From assembly GCA_018401565.1 (NCBI GenBank), contig JAGYKS010000021.1:145456-209455 (forward strand): a stretch of DNA of 64,000 nt, given 5' to 3'. Shown one piece after another: positions 17,883 through 27,734 of the stretch. Under the pieces are notes generated by a model. That model had not been told where the DNA came from. It ran no database searches and saw nothing but the letters and a program-made list of their open reading frames with translations. Source of the stretch: Acidimicrobiales bacterium (GTDB taxonomy: Bacteria; Actinomycetota; Acidimicrobiia; Acidimicrobiales; Acidimicrobilacustridaceae). Both the position numbers and the translations under genes were made by a program. Each line of letters opens with the position of its first letter. Position 1 is the first letter of the stretch.

Positions 17883-18998
17883 TCAGTCCTGTTTGTTGGC
17901 CAGGGCCAGATTTTGATGACAGGCCTGTCGGTAGGGCGCTGGGACGTCCGGCCGCTCGGCGAGGTCGGCAAAGGCGGCGTCGGCTGCGGCACGGTCGTCG
18001 GTCCACCAACGGGCGATGGCGAGCTCGAACTCGACACCCCACGATTCCACCCACGTCTCCACGAACAGGCCTCGCTGCGCCGGTGACAACTGGGCACCCC
18101 GCTCCAGCAAGACGCGGGCCGCCTGCCATCGGGCCTGCTCGTTGAGGAGTCGGCCAAGCCGGTGAAACCCTTCGGCTCTGAGCGGGTCGACCTGCACCGC
18201 TTCGAGGTACGACCATGCTGCGTCAGCCAGATTTCCCGAGCGATGGTGCAGGTCGCCGATCTGCAACGCGCAGTAGAAGATCACGTCGGGTGACGAACTC
18301 AGCTTGAGCGTCTGGTCAAACGCTTTCAGGGCCTCGGTGGTGTGCCCCAGATCCCGGTAGTTCAGCGCCAGGTGGAAACTGAGGTCTGCATCTTCGGGAC
18401 GGTTGTTCAGCTGGGCCAGCAGCAACTTCACGTTTTCGTCGAGCACCACTGGACGGTTGGGACTGTCCACGTGGTGAACCACCAGCAACCCGTCGAAGTC
18501 CTCGGTTGCCACGGGCACCTCAGACACCAGACGGGTGACACCCTCACCCTCAAACGACCACCGTGGCCCGGTGCGCAGCAAAAGCGGCTGACGGATCTCG
18601 AACAGGGGCCTGCGCACGGTGACCATCAGACGCTGTCCCGTGGTGTCGGCAAGGCGGTGGCGGAAGTTCGGTCCGGGCTCCACCGTCATGTCGGGCTCCA
18701 GCAGCAACAGGTGGGTCGGCTGGACCAGGTCACGGGCCAACGAGAGGAGTTCGGTGCCGTTGTGGGTGGCGTTCACCCACGAGCGATGCTCGAGCCGACC
18801 AGGCAGATGCCCGAGAAGCTCAGCCACCAGCTCAGGTGTGCCGTCAACCGACCCGGCGTCCACCACCAGCCACTCGTCAATGACCCCTTCAAGCGACTCG
18901 ACAAGGCGGCGCAGTGTGGCCGCAGCGTCACGCACCACCATCACCAGGGCAACGTGGGCGCTGGCCGGGGGTGAACCCGTGCCCTTGCTGACTGTCAT
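17883..18998 (-). CDS. GT2-TPR protein, divergent paralogue
   Basis: A 371-residue relative of the two downstream genes with altered catalytic positions. The first motif is kept (VVDAGSVDGTPE), but the DxD segment reads LLLEPDMTVE instead of LLDADHTV, and the segment after the first motif is WVNATHNGTE rather than WRDFGYNRTE. The TPR part is well preserved (DLSFHLALNYRDLGHTTEA, FYCALQIGDLHHRSGN). It may have a different donor or have lost transferase activity. Its ATG shares an A with the stop of the upstream TPR gene (TGATG). Confidence 0.76.
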   Translation of the reverse strand: MTVSKGTGSPPASAHVALVMVVRDAAATLRRLVESLEGVIDEWLVVDAGSVDGTPELVAELLGHLPGRLEHRSWVNATHNGTELLSLARDLVQPTHLLLLEPDMTVEPGPNFRHRLADTTGQRLMVTVRRPLFEIRQPLLLRTGPRWSFEGEGVTRLVSEVPVATEDFDGLLVVHHVDSPNRPVVLDENVKLLLAQLNNRPEDADLSFHLALNYRDLGHTTEALKAFDQTLKLSSSPDVIFYCALQIGDLHHRSGNLADAAWSYLEAVQVDPLRAEGFHRLGRLLNEQARWQAARVLLERGAQLSPAQRGLFVETWVESWGVEFELAIARWWTDDRAAADAAFADLAERPDVPAPYRQACHQNLALANKQD

Positions 18999-19627
18999 CA
19001 GTCGCCGCGCAGCGACGGGTCCAGTTCGATCGCCCGGTTCACCAGCTCGGTCCCGCGCTCAACATCCCCCTGGGAAATGAGCAGATTGCCGAAGTTGTAG
19101 AGCACACCCACGTTTTCGCCGTCGATGAGCAGCAGGACCTCAAAGGCTTCCGCTGACTCGTCGAGCCGACCAACGTCACGAAGGGCGAGGGCTCGGTTGT
19201 AGGCGGCAACGGTAAGGGTGGAGTCGGCAGCAAGGGCCCGGTCGTAGTACTCGATGGCGACCTCGTTGTCGCCACGGGTCTGGTTGATCAATCCGATGTT
19301 GTACAGGGCGTACTGATTGGCCGGTTCATTCAGCAGGATCTCCTGATAGGCCGCCAGGGCCTCGTCGAGCTGTCCGGCATTGTGAAGTTCGAGGGCCTGG
19401 GACAAAGGATCCAACACCACCTCGGCCGGCGGCGTGGCGGGGCCAACCGGTGCTGTCTCGGTCGTACCGCTGGACCGGCCGAGAAGGAAAGCTCCCACGA
19501 CGAGGGCGAACACCACAACGGCAGCAGCCACCAGCACCGGAGTTGATGCCAGCTGACGGTCGTCGGCATCCGTCGGGTTCAACACTGGCCCCTCGGAGGG
19601 GTTGTCAACACGTGGTCCATCAGTCAT
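18998..19627 (-). CDS. Membrane-anchored TPR protein
   Basis: A 209-residue protein with a short cytoplasmic leader, one membrane helix (about residues 30-50, LVAAAVVVFALVVGAFLLG), a Pro-rich linker and then three or four TPR units with the repeated pattern A/L-x2-Y-x4-A (ALAAYQEILLNEPANQYALY, VAIEYYDRALAADS, SAEAFEVLLL). It has no enzyme motif. As the first gene of the GT2-TPR operon and coupled to the next gene by TGATG, it is a likely scaffold for those TPR-bearing glycosyltransferases; that is inference from position and shared repeats. Confidence 0.8.
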   Translation of the reverse strand: MTDGPRVDNPSEGPVLNPTDADDRQLASTPVLVAAAVVVFALVVGAFLLGRSSGTTETAPVGPATPPAEVVLDPLSQALELHNAGQLDEALAAYQEILLNEPANQYALYNIGLINQTRGDNEVAIEYYDRALAADSTLTVAAYNRALALRDVGRLDESAEAFEVLLLIDGENVGVLYNFGNLLISQGDVERGTELVNRAIELDPSLRGD

Positions 19628-19779
19628 GAGGTATCTCCGGTTCGATCACGGGCAGTGGGGAACACGGTAGTGCTGTCAGCTGGCATCAGGTGATCAGCCA
19701 ACCCATCAGCCCTTCATTTCCCATTGATAGCAACCGGGGCGAACTGGCGTCGACAGACGCCGACACTCGCTACCCCGGT

Positions 19780-22700
19780 CTATGGGGGTGTGGGAACAGT
19801 TGCGACAGTGAAGTTGCTGTAGGCGCTGTCCAGAGTATTGATCGAAACCCCTGTAGCCCCCCGCACCCGCACGCTCACAGCCGGATCAGCGGCATCGGTC
19901 GACGCCTCGTTCAGCACGACAGGTGAGGGCACTTGTGATTCCTGCCGGCACATTGGCCACAACAGTCATGGACCCGCCCGATGCGTACGGCTCGTTGAGA
20001 GCACCCCAGACAACTGGCACCCGACCGCTACCGGTGACAACTCCTGTCCCGGTGGAGAACGAACACGTCACGTCGCCAATCCAAATTGGGGTGCTCGAGA
20101 ATTTCGCGCTCGAGACATCGAGGGTGACCGTGACCATCGCACTGGTGGAACCTGCGGCGGTTTGAGTGCTGAGAACCGTTGCCGGAACGCCAACGCCGAG
20201 AGGAATCAGCGTAGGTGACGTGCCAAGGATTGATCCTGAGGTGACGCCGGCGGGGCCGGTGGGACCAATCGGGCCAGTCAGACCAGTGGGGCCGGTCGGG
20301 CCAGTGGGGCCGGTCGGGCCAGTGGGGCCAGCCAGGCCGGTTGCCCCCGGCCGGGGCCAGCGGGACCGGTGGCCCCCTGGATCCCAGTGTCACCACGGGC
20401 ACCAAGGGCACCGGTGTCACCACGAGCTCCGCTATCGCCACGAGCACCCGTGTCACCCCGAGCCCCGTGTCATCACGAGCCCCCGTGTCACCACGAGCCC
20501 CGCTATCGCCACGAGCACCCGGTGTCACCACGAGCCCCGGTATCGCCACGAGCCCCGGTATCGCCGGTCGCACCGACAGCCCCAGTGGGACCAGTCGGCT
20601 CCCGGTTGGCCGGTAGCGCCAGTCGCACCAGCAGCACCAGTCGCACCGGCAGCACCATCAGCGCCAGCGGCACCGGTCGCACCAGCAGCGCCGGTCGCAC
20701 CAGCAGCACCATCAGCGCCAGCGGCACCAGTCGCACCAGCAGCGCCGGTCGCACCAGCAGCACCATCAGCGCCAGCGGCACCAGTCGCACCGACGACGCC
20801 CTGAGGACCGGTCGGACCCTGAGGACCAGTCGCACCAACAGCACCGGTCGCACCAACAGCACCCAGTCGCACCAACAGCACCAGTCGCACCAGCAGCACC
20901 AGTCGCACCGTCAGCGCCAGCGGCACCGGTTGCACCAGCAGCACCAGTCGCACCGTCAGCGCCAGCGGCACCGGTCGCACCAGCAGCACTGGTTGCACCA
21001 GCGGCACCAGTCGCACCGTCAGCGCCAGCGGCACCAGTCGCACCAGCGGCACCGGTCGCACCAGCAGCACCGTCAGCGCCAGCGGCACCGGTCGCACCGA
21101 CGACGCCCTGAGGACCAGTCGGACCCTGAGGACCGGTCGGACCCTGAGGACCAGTCGGACCCTGAGGACCAGTCTGGCCGGTCGCTCCGGTCGCACCAGC
21201 AGCACCGGTCGCACCATCAGCGCCGGTCCTGGCCGTTCTGGCCTGTTCTGGCCGTCCTGGCCGTCCTGGCCGTCAGCACCAGCGGCTCCGGTCGCACCAG
21301 CGGCACCGGTCGCACCGGCAGCGCCAGTCGCACCGACGACACCCTGAGGACCGGTCGGACCCTGGGGACCGGTCGGACCCTGAGGACCAGTCTGGCCGGT
21401 CGCTCCGGTCGCACCAGCAGCACCGGTCGCACCATCAGCGCCGTCCTGGCCGTCCTGGCCGTCCCGGCCGTCCTGCCGTCTGGCCGTCAGCACCAGCGGC
21501 TCCGGTCGCACCAGCGGCACCGGTCGCACCGGCAGCGCCAGTCGCACCGACGAGCCCTGACGGACCGGTCGGACCTGGGGACCGGTCGGACCCTGAGGAC
21601 CAGTCGCACCATCAGCGCCGGTCGCACCAACGGCGCTAGCTTGCGCCAGCGGCACCAGTCGCACCATCAGCGCCAGCGGCGACCAGTCGCACCATCAGCG
21701 CCAGCGGCACCAGTCGCACCAGCGGCACCAGTCGCACCAGCGGCACCAGTCGCACCGGCGACACCCTGAGGACCGGTCGGACCCTGAGGACCGGTCGGAC
21801 CCTGAGGACCAGTCGCACCATCAGCGCCGGGGGCACCGGTTGCACCAACGGCACCGGTTGCTCCAGCGGCACCAGTCGCACCAGCTGCGCCCGCAGCTCC
21901 GGTGGCACCAGGAGCACCGGCGACACCCTGAGGACCGGTCGGTCCCTGGGGACCCTGCGGACCAGCGGCACCGGTCGCACCAACAGCACCGGTCGCACCA
22001 GTCGCACCAACAGCACCAGTCGCACCATCAGCACCAGTCGCACCAGTCGCACCATCAGCACCAGCGGCACCAGTCGCACCATCAGCACCAGCGGCACCAG
22101 TCGCACCATCAGCGCCAGCCGGGCCTGTGGCACCAGCCGGGCCAGCCGGGCCTGTCGGGCCGAGAAGACCGGCATTGGTGGAGAAATAGCCCACCACGTC
22201 GATGGTGATGTCGGCTTGGGCAGAGAACCACACCTGGAATGTCCCGTCAGGGGCCACCTGGACGAGGGAGCCTTCGGTGACGATTCCCAGGATTGGGTCG
22301 AAGCGAAGATTGTTGGTGCCGGGACGAACTCCCACACCCGACCATGCGGTCAGGAACCCACTCCCGACCGGGATGGCTGAGAGGCTCAATGCCACAGCAG
22401 TGACTGAGCCGTCGTCTGGAACGTTGACCCTGCCGGCAAGTGGCACGGTGATCGACGAACGAGCAGGGTATGGGCCGCTGGGAACTCCGTCGTTGTCCAC
22501 CGGGAACCGCTGGTTTACCCGGGAATCCAGGATTCGAGCGGGGCTCACCGGCACATAGGCGCCGCCCTGCGGGACGATTGACGGGGCAGCAGCAACTGTG
22601 CCGGGGGTAGAAGCGAGAGCTGGGGCAACTGGGCCCATCAGCGTGACTACGGCCGTTGCCGCTGCTCCGACAGACGCCGCCTTGCGGCGCCTGGAAACCC

Positions 22701-22800
22701 GAAGAGGCCTACCAACACGCTTCCCCGAGCCTCCCTGCCGAGGCTGCGCGGGCGGACCCCAGTGGCTCGGCGACGAACCCGACGCCCCTAATTCCGACAC
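19780..22800 (-). CDS. Secreted collagen-like (Gly-X-Y) protein, multiply frameshifted
   Basis: The frame opens with a GTG at 22800 after TGGAGGG, five bases upstream. Residues about 35-65 are a basic then hydrophobic signal peptide ending in APALAS. Next comes a domain (about 75-200) with [18 protein letters not shown] and ITIDVVGYF, a layout frequent in secreted actinobacterial proteins. From there the protein is a Gly-X-Y collagen-like region ([20 protein letters not shown]). The frame changes near 21680, 21580, 21475, 21240, 20865 and 20605 and again further on, with Gly-X-Y text resuming in another frame each time. A C-terminal beta-rich domain ([13 protein letters not shown], then [13 protein letters not shown]) also changes frame, near 19940, and ends at 19780. 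Either the sequence has many indels or the gene is decayed. Confidence 0.72.
20240..22160 (-). repeat. Collagen-like Gly-X-Y repeat tract
   Basis: About 1.9 kb of 9-bp-periodic DNA (accagcagc/accggtcgc units on the plus strand) coding for Gly-Ala-Thr, Gly-Ala-Ala, Gly-Ala-Asp and Gly-Pro-Gln triplets. Short blocks such as ccctgaggaccggtcggac recur several times and mark GPTGPQG segments. Confidence 0.88.
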
Positions 22801-22943
22801 TTGGAACCCTCCAACTTCAACTTAGAACGACCCGAAATCACTGGCTGCAGAGAAACCGTACCAGATCACCAGTCAAGATGGGAACCGCCTGGGAAAAGCA
22901 AACTGCGCCACGACCAAGCGCCAGATGGCAGTTGGGTGCAGGT

Positions 22944-22961
22944 TGCAACAACATTGTTGCA
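22944..22961. promoter_or_regulatory. Perfect dyad in the leader of the collagen-like gene
   Basis: TGCAACAACATTGTTGCA has two perfect 8-bp arms around CA. It lies in an AT-richer 187-base gap, 27 bases beyond the M23 stop and about 145 bases upstream of the collagen-like start. The 2-base centre suits a dimeric repressor operator better than an intrinsic terminator, and no T-run follows. Confidence 0.4.
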
Positions 22962-22987
22962 TGTTCTGCATCTTTCAGAACGCTGCT

Positions 22988-24233
22988 CTATCCTGAACCC
23001 CATCCCCACATCGGGTCGCACTGGGCACCATAGGTGCGCAGTTCGAAGTGCAGATGGGCGCCGGTGGAGCGTCCGGTGGATCCCACTGCGCCGATGGGCT
23101 GGCCGGCGGCCACCGACTGTCCTACCCCGGTCTGCACCGACGACAGATGGGCGTACACGCTGGATAATCCCCCACCGTGGTCAAGGACCACCTTGATGCC
23201 GTAGCCGTCATCAGCCTCACCAGCGATCACCACCACGCCTTCGGCTACGGCAAAAACCGGAGTTCCTGTCGGGGCACTGATATCCACACCCTGATGCCAT
23301 GCCACTTTGTCGGGCTCGATGGGATCCTGACGCCAACCGAACGGACTGCCAGGCATCGCATCGGCCAGCGGGGGGAGCAACTGTGCAAACCGTGATGTAT
23401 CAAACCCCTGCCCCCTGACGTGCTGCCACCAACGAACCAATGGTGTCCACGGTGCCTGGGCGCCCACCACCATCACAGCGCCAGCTTCCGCCGACTCCTC
23501 CCCAAACCCCCGCCATCGCCCGGTCCTGCTCAGCGGTTCGGAGCCGAGCCTGTTCGCGGGCGGTTGCCAGGCTCCCCTCGGCACGCAGCTCAGTATCGAG
23601 TTGGTCGGTCAGGGCTCGTGCGGCCTCATCGGCAAGTCGTTGGGCCTCGTCGCGGCGTGACCGCAAGATCTCCTCGACCTCGAGCGCCTGCTGCAACCGT
23701 GACATTGCCTCGGCCTGCGCAACTGCGGTGTACAGGCGACCGAGACCTGGACCAGCCGTGGCCGACCCCGAGGTGAGCACCGACGCAAGGGTGTCTACGG
23801 TCCCCCCAGCCACGTAGCTGTCGAGCACCACGGCGCGCATGCGACGATCCTCGAGTGACGTCTGAGCCCTGGAACGGGCCAGCCGGGCCATGGCGGCGTT
23901 GCGGTCGTTGCGGGCCACGGCGTTGAAGAAGCGAGCCCGATCGGACTGTTCACGCTCGGTGAGCAGGACGAAGAATGCGGCACGCTCAGCGGTTCTGGCC
24001 CTGACCAGCGCCACGTTGGCCGCCTGAAGGCCCCCCGACTGGGCATGAGCTGCACGACCGTCGGTCATGGGTACCACCACCACGGTGAAGGCAAGCACCA
24101 CCCCGATCACAAGCGCCGGCCACCTGACTGCTCGGCCAGTCGATGGGGAAACCCGAAGCCGGCGACACAAGGCGCGCTCGCGCAGGCCAAAAACCAGATC
24201 AGAGATGTTGCGTTGACCCCCCTGGGTACCCAC
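22988..24233 (-). CDS. M23 family metallopeptidase with coiled coil (frameshifted)
   Basis: Two pieces make one envelope protein. The first (24233 to about 23515) has one membrane helix or signal anchor (PALVIGVVLAFTVVVVP, near residue 40) and then a long Arg/Ala/Glu-rich helical region typical of a coiled coil. The second (to 22988) is an M23/LytM domain: HQGVDI supplies the first zinc ligands (HxxxD) and HLHFEL the second pair (HxH), with PVFAVAEGVVVIAG and VYAHL as expected. Frame is lost near 23515 by one extra base. Such proteins cut peptidoglycan cross-links or activate amidases at division. The catalytic residues are all present, so the break is likely a sequence error. Confidence 0.83.
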
Positions 24234-24300
24234 AGCTGCGAGACCCTAGCGGCCGACGAGCCACCGGAGGTGATCGGCCGACCCGTCGTCCGGCTGAGCG

Positions 24301-25761
24301 TCAGCGTCGGGGGTTGGAGAACACCATGGCGTCGTCTGTCAGCGCCGAGCGCTTCAGGGCCCGATGGTCGCGCAAGTAACTTTGGTGCACCTTCCAGGGG
24401 AACGTCGATCCCTGCCGGGGCATCCGGTCAGCAGCCCGCTGCAGGTACCCCGACGACAACCCCAGAACCGAACCGTCAACCCGATGGGCGCTTCGATTCA
24501 CCGGTGTGCACTGGCGGGCGCCGGTGCTGCGCATGTGGTCAAGCAACCGACAGACATACTGACTGGTGAGGTCTGCCTTGAGGGTCCACGAGGCGTTGGC
24601 GTAGCCGATGGCCACCGCCAGATTCGGGACACCCTCGACCATCATGCCCTTGTACAGAAGTCGCGACGCCGGGTCGACCACCTGGCCGTCGACTGTCACC
24701 TCGATCCCACCGATGAACAACATGTCGAGGCCAGTGGCGGTGACGACAACGTCGGCGTCCACCTCGGTACCCGACGCCAGCCGCAGCCCGGTGGCGGTGA
24801 AGGTGTCGACCTCGTCGGTCATCACTGACGCCGACCCGTTGCGCAGCGCAGCGAAGAGGTCACCGTCGGAGGCCACGCACAGGCGCTGGTCCCACGGGTC
24901 GTAGCGCGGAGTGAAGTGGGTGTCGATGTCGTAGCCGGGCGGCAAATCGCGCTCCAGACCCTTTCGCAACCCCCGACGGACCAGCGCTGGCCACCGTCTG
25001 CTCAAAAAGTACGACCCCTGGGACGCGAGAACGTTGATCCACCGGATGGCGGGGTCAGCCCATCGCCGCGGCAACAGACGGCGCAAACGGTTGGCCACGG
25101 CGCTGTGCGATGGCATCGACACCACCCAGGTGGGGGACCGCTGCAGCATGGTGACGTGAGCGGCGGCACCAGCGAGTGCCGGCACCAAGGTGATGGCCGT
25201 GGCCCCACTGCCGATCACCACCACCTGTTTGCCGGTCACATCAAGGTCGTCGGGCCAGTGCTGGGGGTGGACAAGCTGACCACCGAACTGGTCAGTTCCC
25301 TCGAAGGCAGGTGTGTAGCCACGGTCGTAGCGGTAGTAACCGGTGCACGAGAACACGAACCCGCAGGTGAACTCCACCGCCTCGTCGGTGTCGGCCCGAT
25401 GGGCGGTGACGTGCCAGAGCGCCTCATCGCTCGACCACGACATGGACACAACCCGGTGCCCGAAACGAATCCGACGGTCGATGCCGGCCTCGACGGCGGT
25501 GTCCACGATGTATTGACGGATGGAGTCGCCGTCGGCGATGGACTTTGCGCCGTCCCACGGCCTGAACTCGTAGCCCAGGGTGTACATATCCGAGTCCGAC
25601 CGGATACCCGGGTAGCGAAACAGGTCCCAGGTGCCTCCGATGGCGTCGCGACTCTCCACAATTGCGTACGACGCCCACGGGCACGACTGCTGAAGGCGAT
25701 GGGCGGCCCCAATGCCCGACAACCCTGCCCCGATCACCAACACGTCGAGATGTTCAGACAC
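24301..25761 (-). CDS. Flavin-containing (Baeyer-Villiger-type) monooxygenase
   Basis: A 486-residue FAD/NADPH monooxygenase. Residues 9-15 give the first Rossmann motif (IGAGLSG), followed by GGTWDLFRYPG, characteristic of the Baeyer-Villiger/FMO group. FGGQLVHPQHWP is a variant of the FxGxxxHxxxW fingerprint, and VVVIGSGATA is the second Rossmann motif for NADPH. Members insert oxygen next to a ketone or oxidise soft heteroatoms. The next genes downstream in direction are an FN3 relic and then unrelated sequence, so it is probably its own unit. The start is the GTG at 25761 next to a GAGGGG stretch. Confidence 0.9.
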   Translation of the reverse strand: MSEHLDVLVIGAGLSGIGAAHRLQQSCPWASYAIVESRDAIGGTWDLFRYPGIRSDSDMYTLGYEFRPWDGAKSIADGDSIRQYIVDTAVEAGIDRRIRFGHRVVSMSWSSDEALWHVTAHRADTDEAVEFTCGFVFSCTGYYRYDRGYTPAFEGTDQFGGQLVHPQHWPDDLDVTGKQVVVIGSGATAITLVPALAGAAAHVTMLQRSPTWVVSMPSHSAVANRLRRLLPRRWADPAIRWINVLASQGSYFLSRRWPALVRRGLRKGLERDLPPGYDIDTHFTPRYDPWDQRLCVASDGDLFAALRNGSASVMTDEVDTFTATGLRLASGTEVDADVVVTATGLDMLFIGGIEVTVDGQVVDPASRLLYKGMMVEGVPNLAVAIGYANASWTLKADLTSQYVCRLLDHMRSTGARQCTPVNRSAHRVDGSVLGLSSGYLQRAADRMPRQGSTFPWKVHQSYLRDHRALKRSALTDDAMVFSNPRR

Positions 25762-25830
25762 CCCCTCACACTAGAAGCCGCCCCCAAAGCCCACGCCAAC
25801 CGATCCCGATCCCCAGGGCATCGCTCCGAT

Positions 25831-26854
25831 TCACCTGCTGTCAGAGGGTGCGGCCACGACATCGAGGGTGCCGGTGAGGCCGGGTCCGACCACACGACCG
25901 GCGGGGTCCACGCAGCTGCCCCCGACCCGGTGGCGTCCCACAGTGAGGTCAGTGGGTACCGACACCGTGAAGCGCGCCACGGTGCTGTGGCCCAACGAAC
26001 CGAGCCCGGCGGCCGGGCCGCTCCCCGCAGACCAACCACCGGGAATCACCACTGCCCCCGAAGCCTGAGAGATGAACAACATCACCGAGTACCCATCAAT
26101 CCCGCCAAGAGCCCAACACCACGCCGCCAGCCCCCGTGCCGTGTTCACCTCCACCTCAACTTCCACCTCTGCGGTGCCGGCCGACCAGCCCCCTGACCCC
26201 GGTTGGGTAACCCCGGCTCCAGCGTCTGGGGTCACGACACCACCAGACCCGGTCCCGGCACCCTCGCTGGAGGTGTGGTGGCAATCATCACCTGACCCAG
26301 AGTCACGTGGCAGGCGTTGGATCCCACACCAGCAGGCCGGGTCCGGTGGCCGGATGGCATTGCCCGACGGTGCGCCGGTCCGCGCGCTGGCACCGCCGTA
26401 CGTGTGGATCGCCACGGTGAGCGCGGCGGCGGACCGGTGCTGACTGAGGGCGGACCGTTGCCGGTGTTGTTGGTGGCCACCACACTGAACCGGTAGGCGG
26501 TCTGGTTGACCAGACCGGTCACCGTGCAGGTGGTGGCGGGCGCATTGACGGTGCACTGGGCTCCCCCCGGGTCGGCAGTGGCGGTGAATCGCCGAACCGG
26601 CGGTCCACGATTTTCATCCGAAGGAGTCCACGACACTGCAACGACGCTGCATCGCCTGCGACCCCAACCACATTGGTTGGTTGGCCCGGCAACGGTGCAG
26701 GAGTGACCGGCCCCGACGGCGGTGACGGCGGGCCTGTGCCCACAGCGTTGACGGCCCGAACCGTCACCGTGTACTCCGACGAGTTGGACAGGTCGGCAAT
26801 GGTGCACCACGTGCCGGAGCCGACACAACTTTTCTGTCGGCGATCAACCAACAA
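25831..26854 (-). pseudogene. Relic of an FN3-domain protein
   Basis: Pieces of fibronectin type III text appear in three frames in succession: CTIADLSNSSEYTVTVRAVN (26854 to about 26650), VVAVSWTP then CTVTGLVNQTAYRFSVVAT (to about 26440), and a C-terminal stretch from ALTVAIHTYGG to LTGTLDVVAAP (to 25831). No signal peptide or complete first FN3 strand set is visible, and a stop lies just upstream of 26890 in the first frame. The coding text resembles the giant FN3 array at 47-59 kb in style, but sequence identity is low. It is either a decayed gene or a truncated one with indels; I favour a relic. Confidence 0.6.
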
Positions 26855-26972
26855 AATGCTTGCGGACCTGTGCCAACTGGATGTCGACTGCTGTCACACA
26901 GCTGTGCGGAAGGTCACAGGGTGAGCAGCGGGCCGGCAACTGAGGCGACCAGCGGGCCGGCAAGCGGGGCGA

Positions 26973-27734
26973 TCAGCGGGCGTCGAGCTGCAGTTCACTG
27001 CTGTCGATGTCGGGATGGTCCAACACCACCGCCAGCGATCGGGCCAGCGAACGGCCCACATCGTCAACGTGCATGAACCCGCCGGGCACGGCCTGGCGAC
27101 CCCACGCCTCGAGCGCGTCGCCCAACAGCTCGCCGCCCATATGGTCGGAAAACTCGGTGGGCAGGGCATTGCCCATCACCACCCGAATGAACCTTCGATC
27201 GGGGTGCTCCACACGCCACACCCGTATGCACTGGTCGAGGGCGGCCTTGGTGGATGAGTAGGTGGCGAACAACGCGTTGGCGTCGATGACCGTGCGCGAC
27301 GACACGAACATCGCCACCCCGTCGCGACCCAGATGGTCCACAGCGGCGGCGGCGGCCAGATTGGCGCCAATGACGTTCACGGCGAACACGTCGGCCCAGG
27401 TCTGGGGATCGGTGTCACGCAATGGTTGCAGCACCCCGTAGCCAGCCATGTACACCATGGCGTCGATGCCACCCATGCGATCGGCGGCACCATCGGCGAC
27501 CCGCCGGGCGTCGTCGGGCGAGGTGGTGTCCCCGGCAATGGCGTGACCCGCACCCATTTCGGCCACCAGATCGTCGAGCCGGTCGGCTCGTCGGGCACTG
27601 ACGGTCACGTCGCCCCCCGCTTCCACCACTGCCTTGGCCAGCGAGGCGCCCAGCCCGGACGATGCCCCCACCACCAGCACACGCCGACCCGTCAGCACGC
27701 CGTCAAGCCGCCCGCTGTTGCCATCACCACTCAT
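26973..27734 (-). CDS. SDR family oxidoreductase
   Basis: A 253-residue short-chain dehydrogenase. VVGASSGLGASL is the cofactor loop, YMAGYG replaces NNAG, and YSSTKAALDQ carries the catalytic Tyr and Lys. The C-terminal half includes FMHVDDVGRSLARSL. The ATG at 27734 overlaps the TGA of the aldehyde dehydrogenase (ATGA), so the two are expressed together. Together with the SDR at 29288, this makes an SDR-ALDH-SDR arrangement suited to stepwise oxidation of an alcohol to an acid, with the substrate unknown. Confidence 0.87.
   Translation of the reverse strand: MSGDGNSGRLDGVLTGRRVLVVGASSGLGASLAKAVVEAGGDVTVSARRADRLDDLVAEMGAGHAIAGDTTSPDDARRVADGAADRMGGIDAMVYMAGYGVLQPLRDTDPQTWADVFAVNVIGANLAAAAAVDHLGRDGVAMFVSSRTVIDANALFATYSSTKAALDQCIRVWRVEHPDRRFIRVVMGNALPTEFSDHMGGELLGDALEAWGRQAVPGGFMHVDDVGRSLARSLAVVLDHPDIDSSELQLDAR

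Noticed and set aside
20369..21769. A plus-strand open frame of 466 residues in the collagen-like tract
   Set aside because: Ser/Thr/Arg/His-rich low complexity antisense to the Gly-X-Y coding strand, with no start signal.
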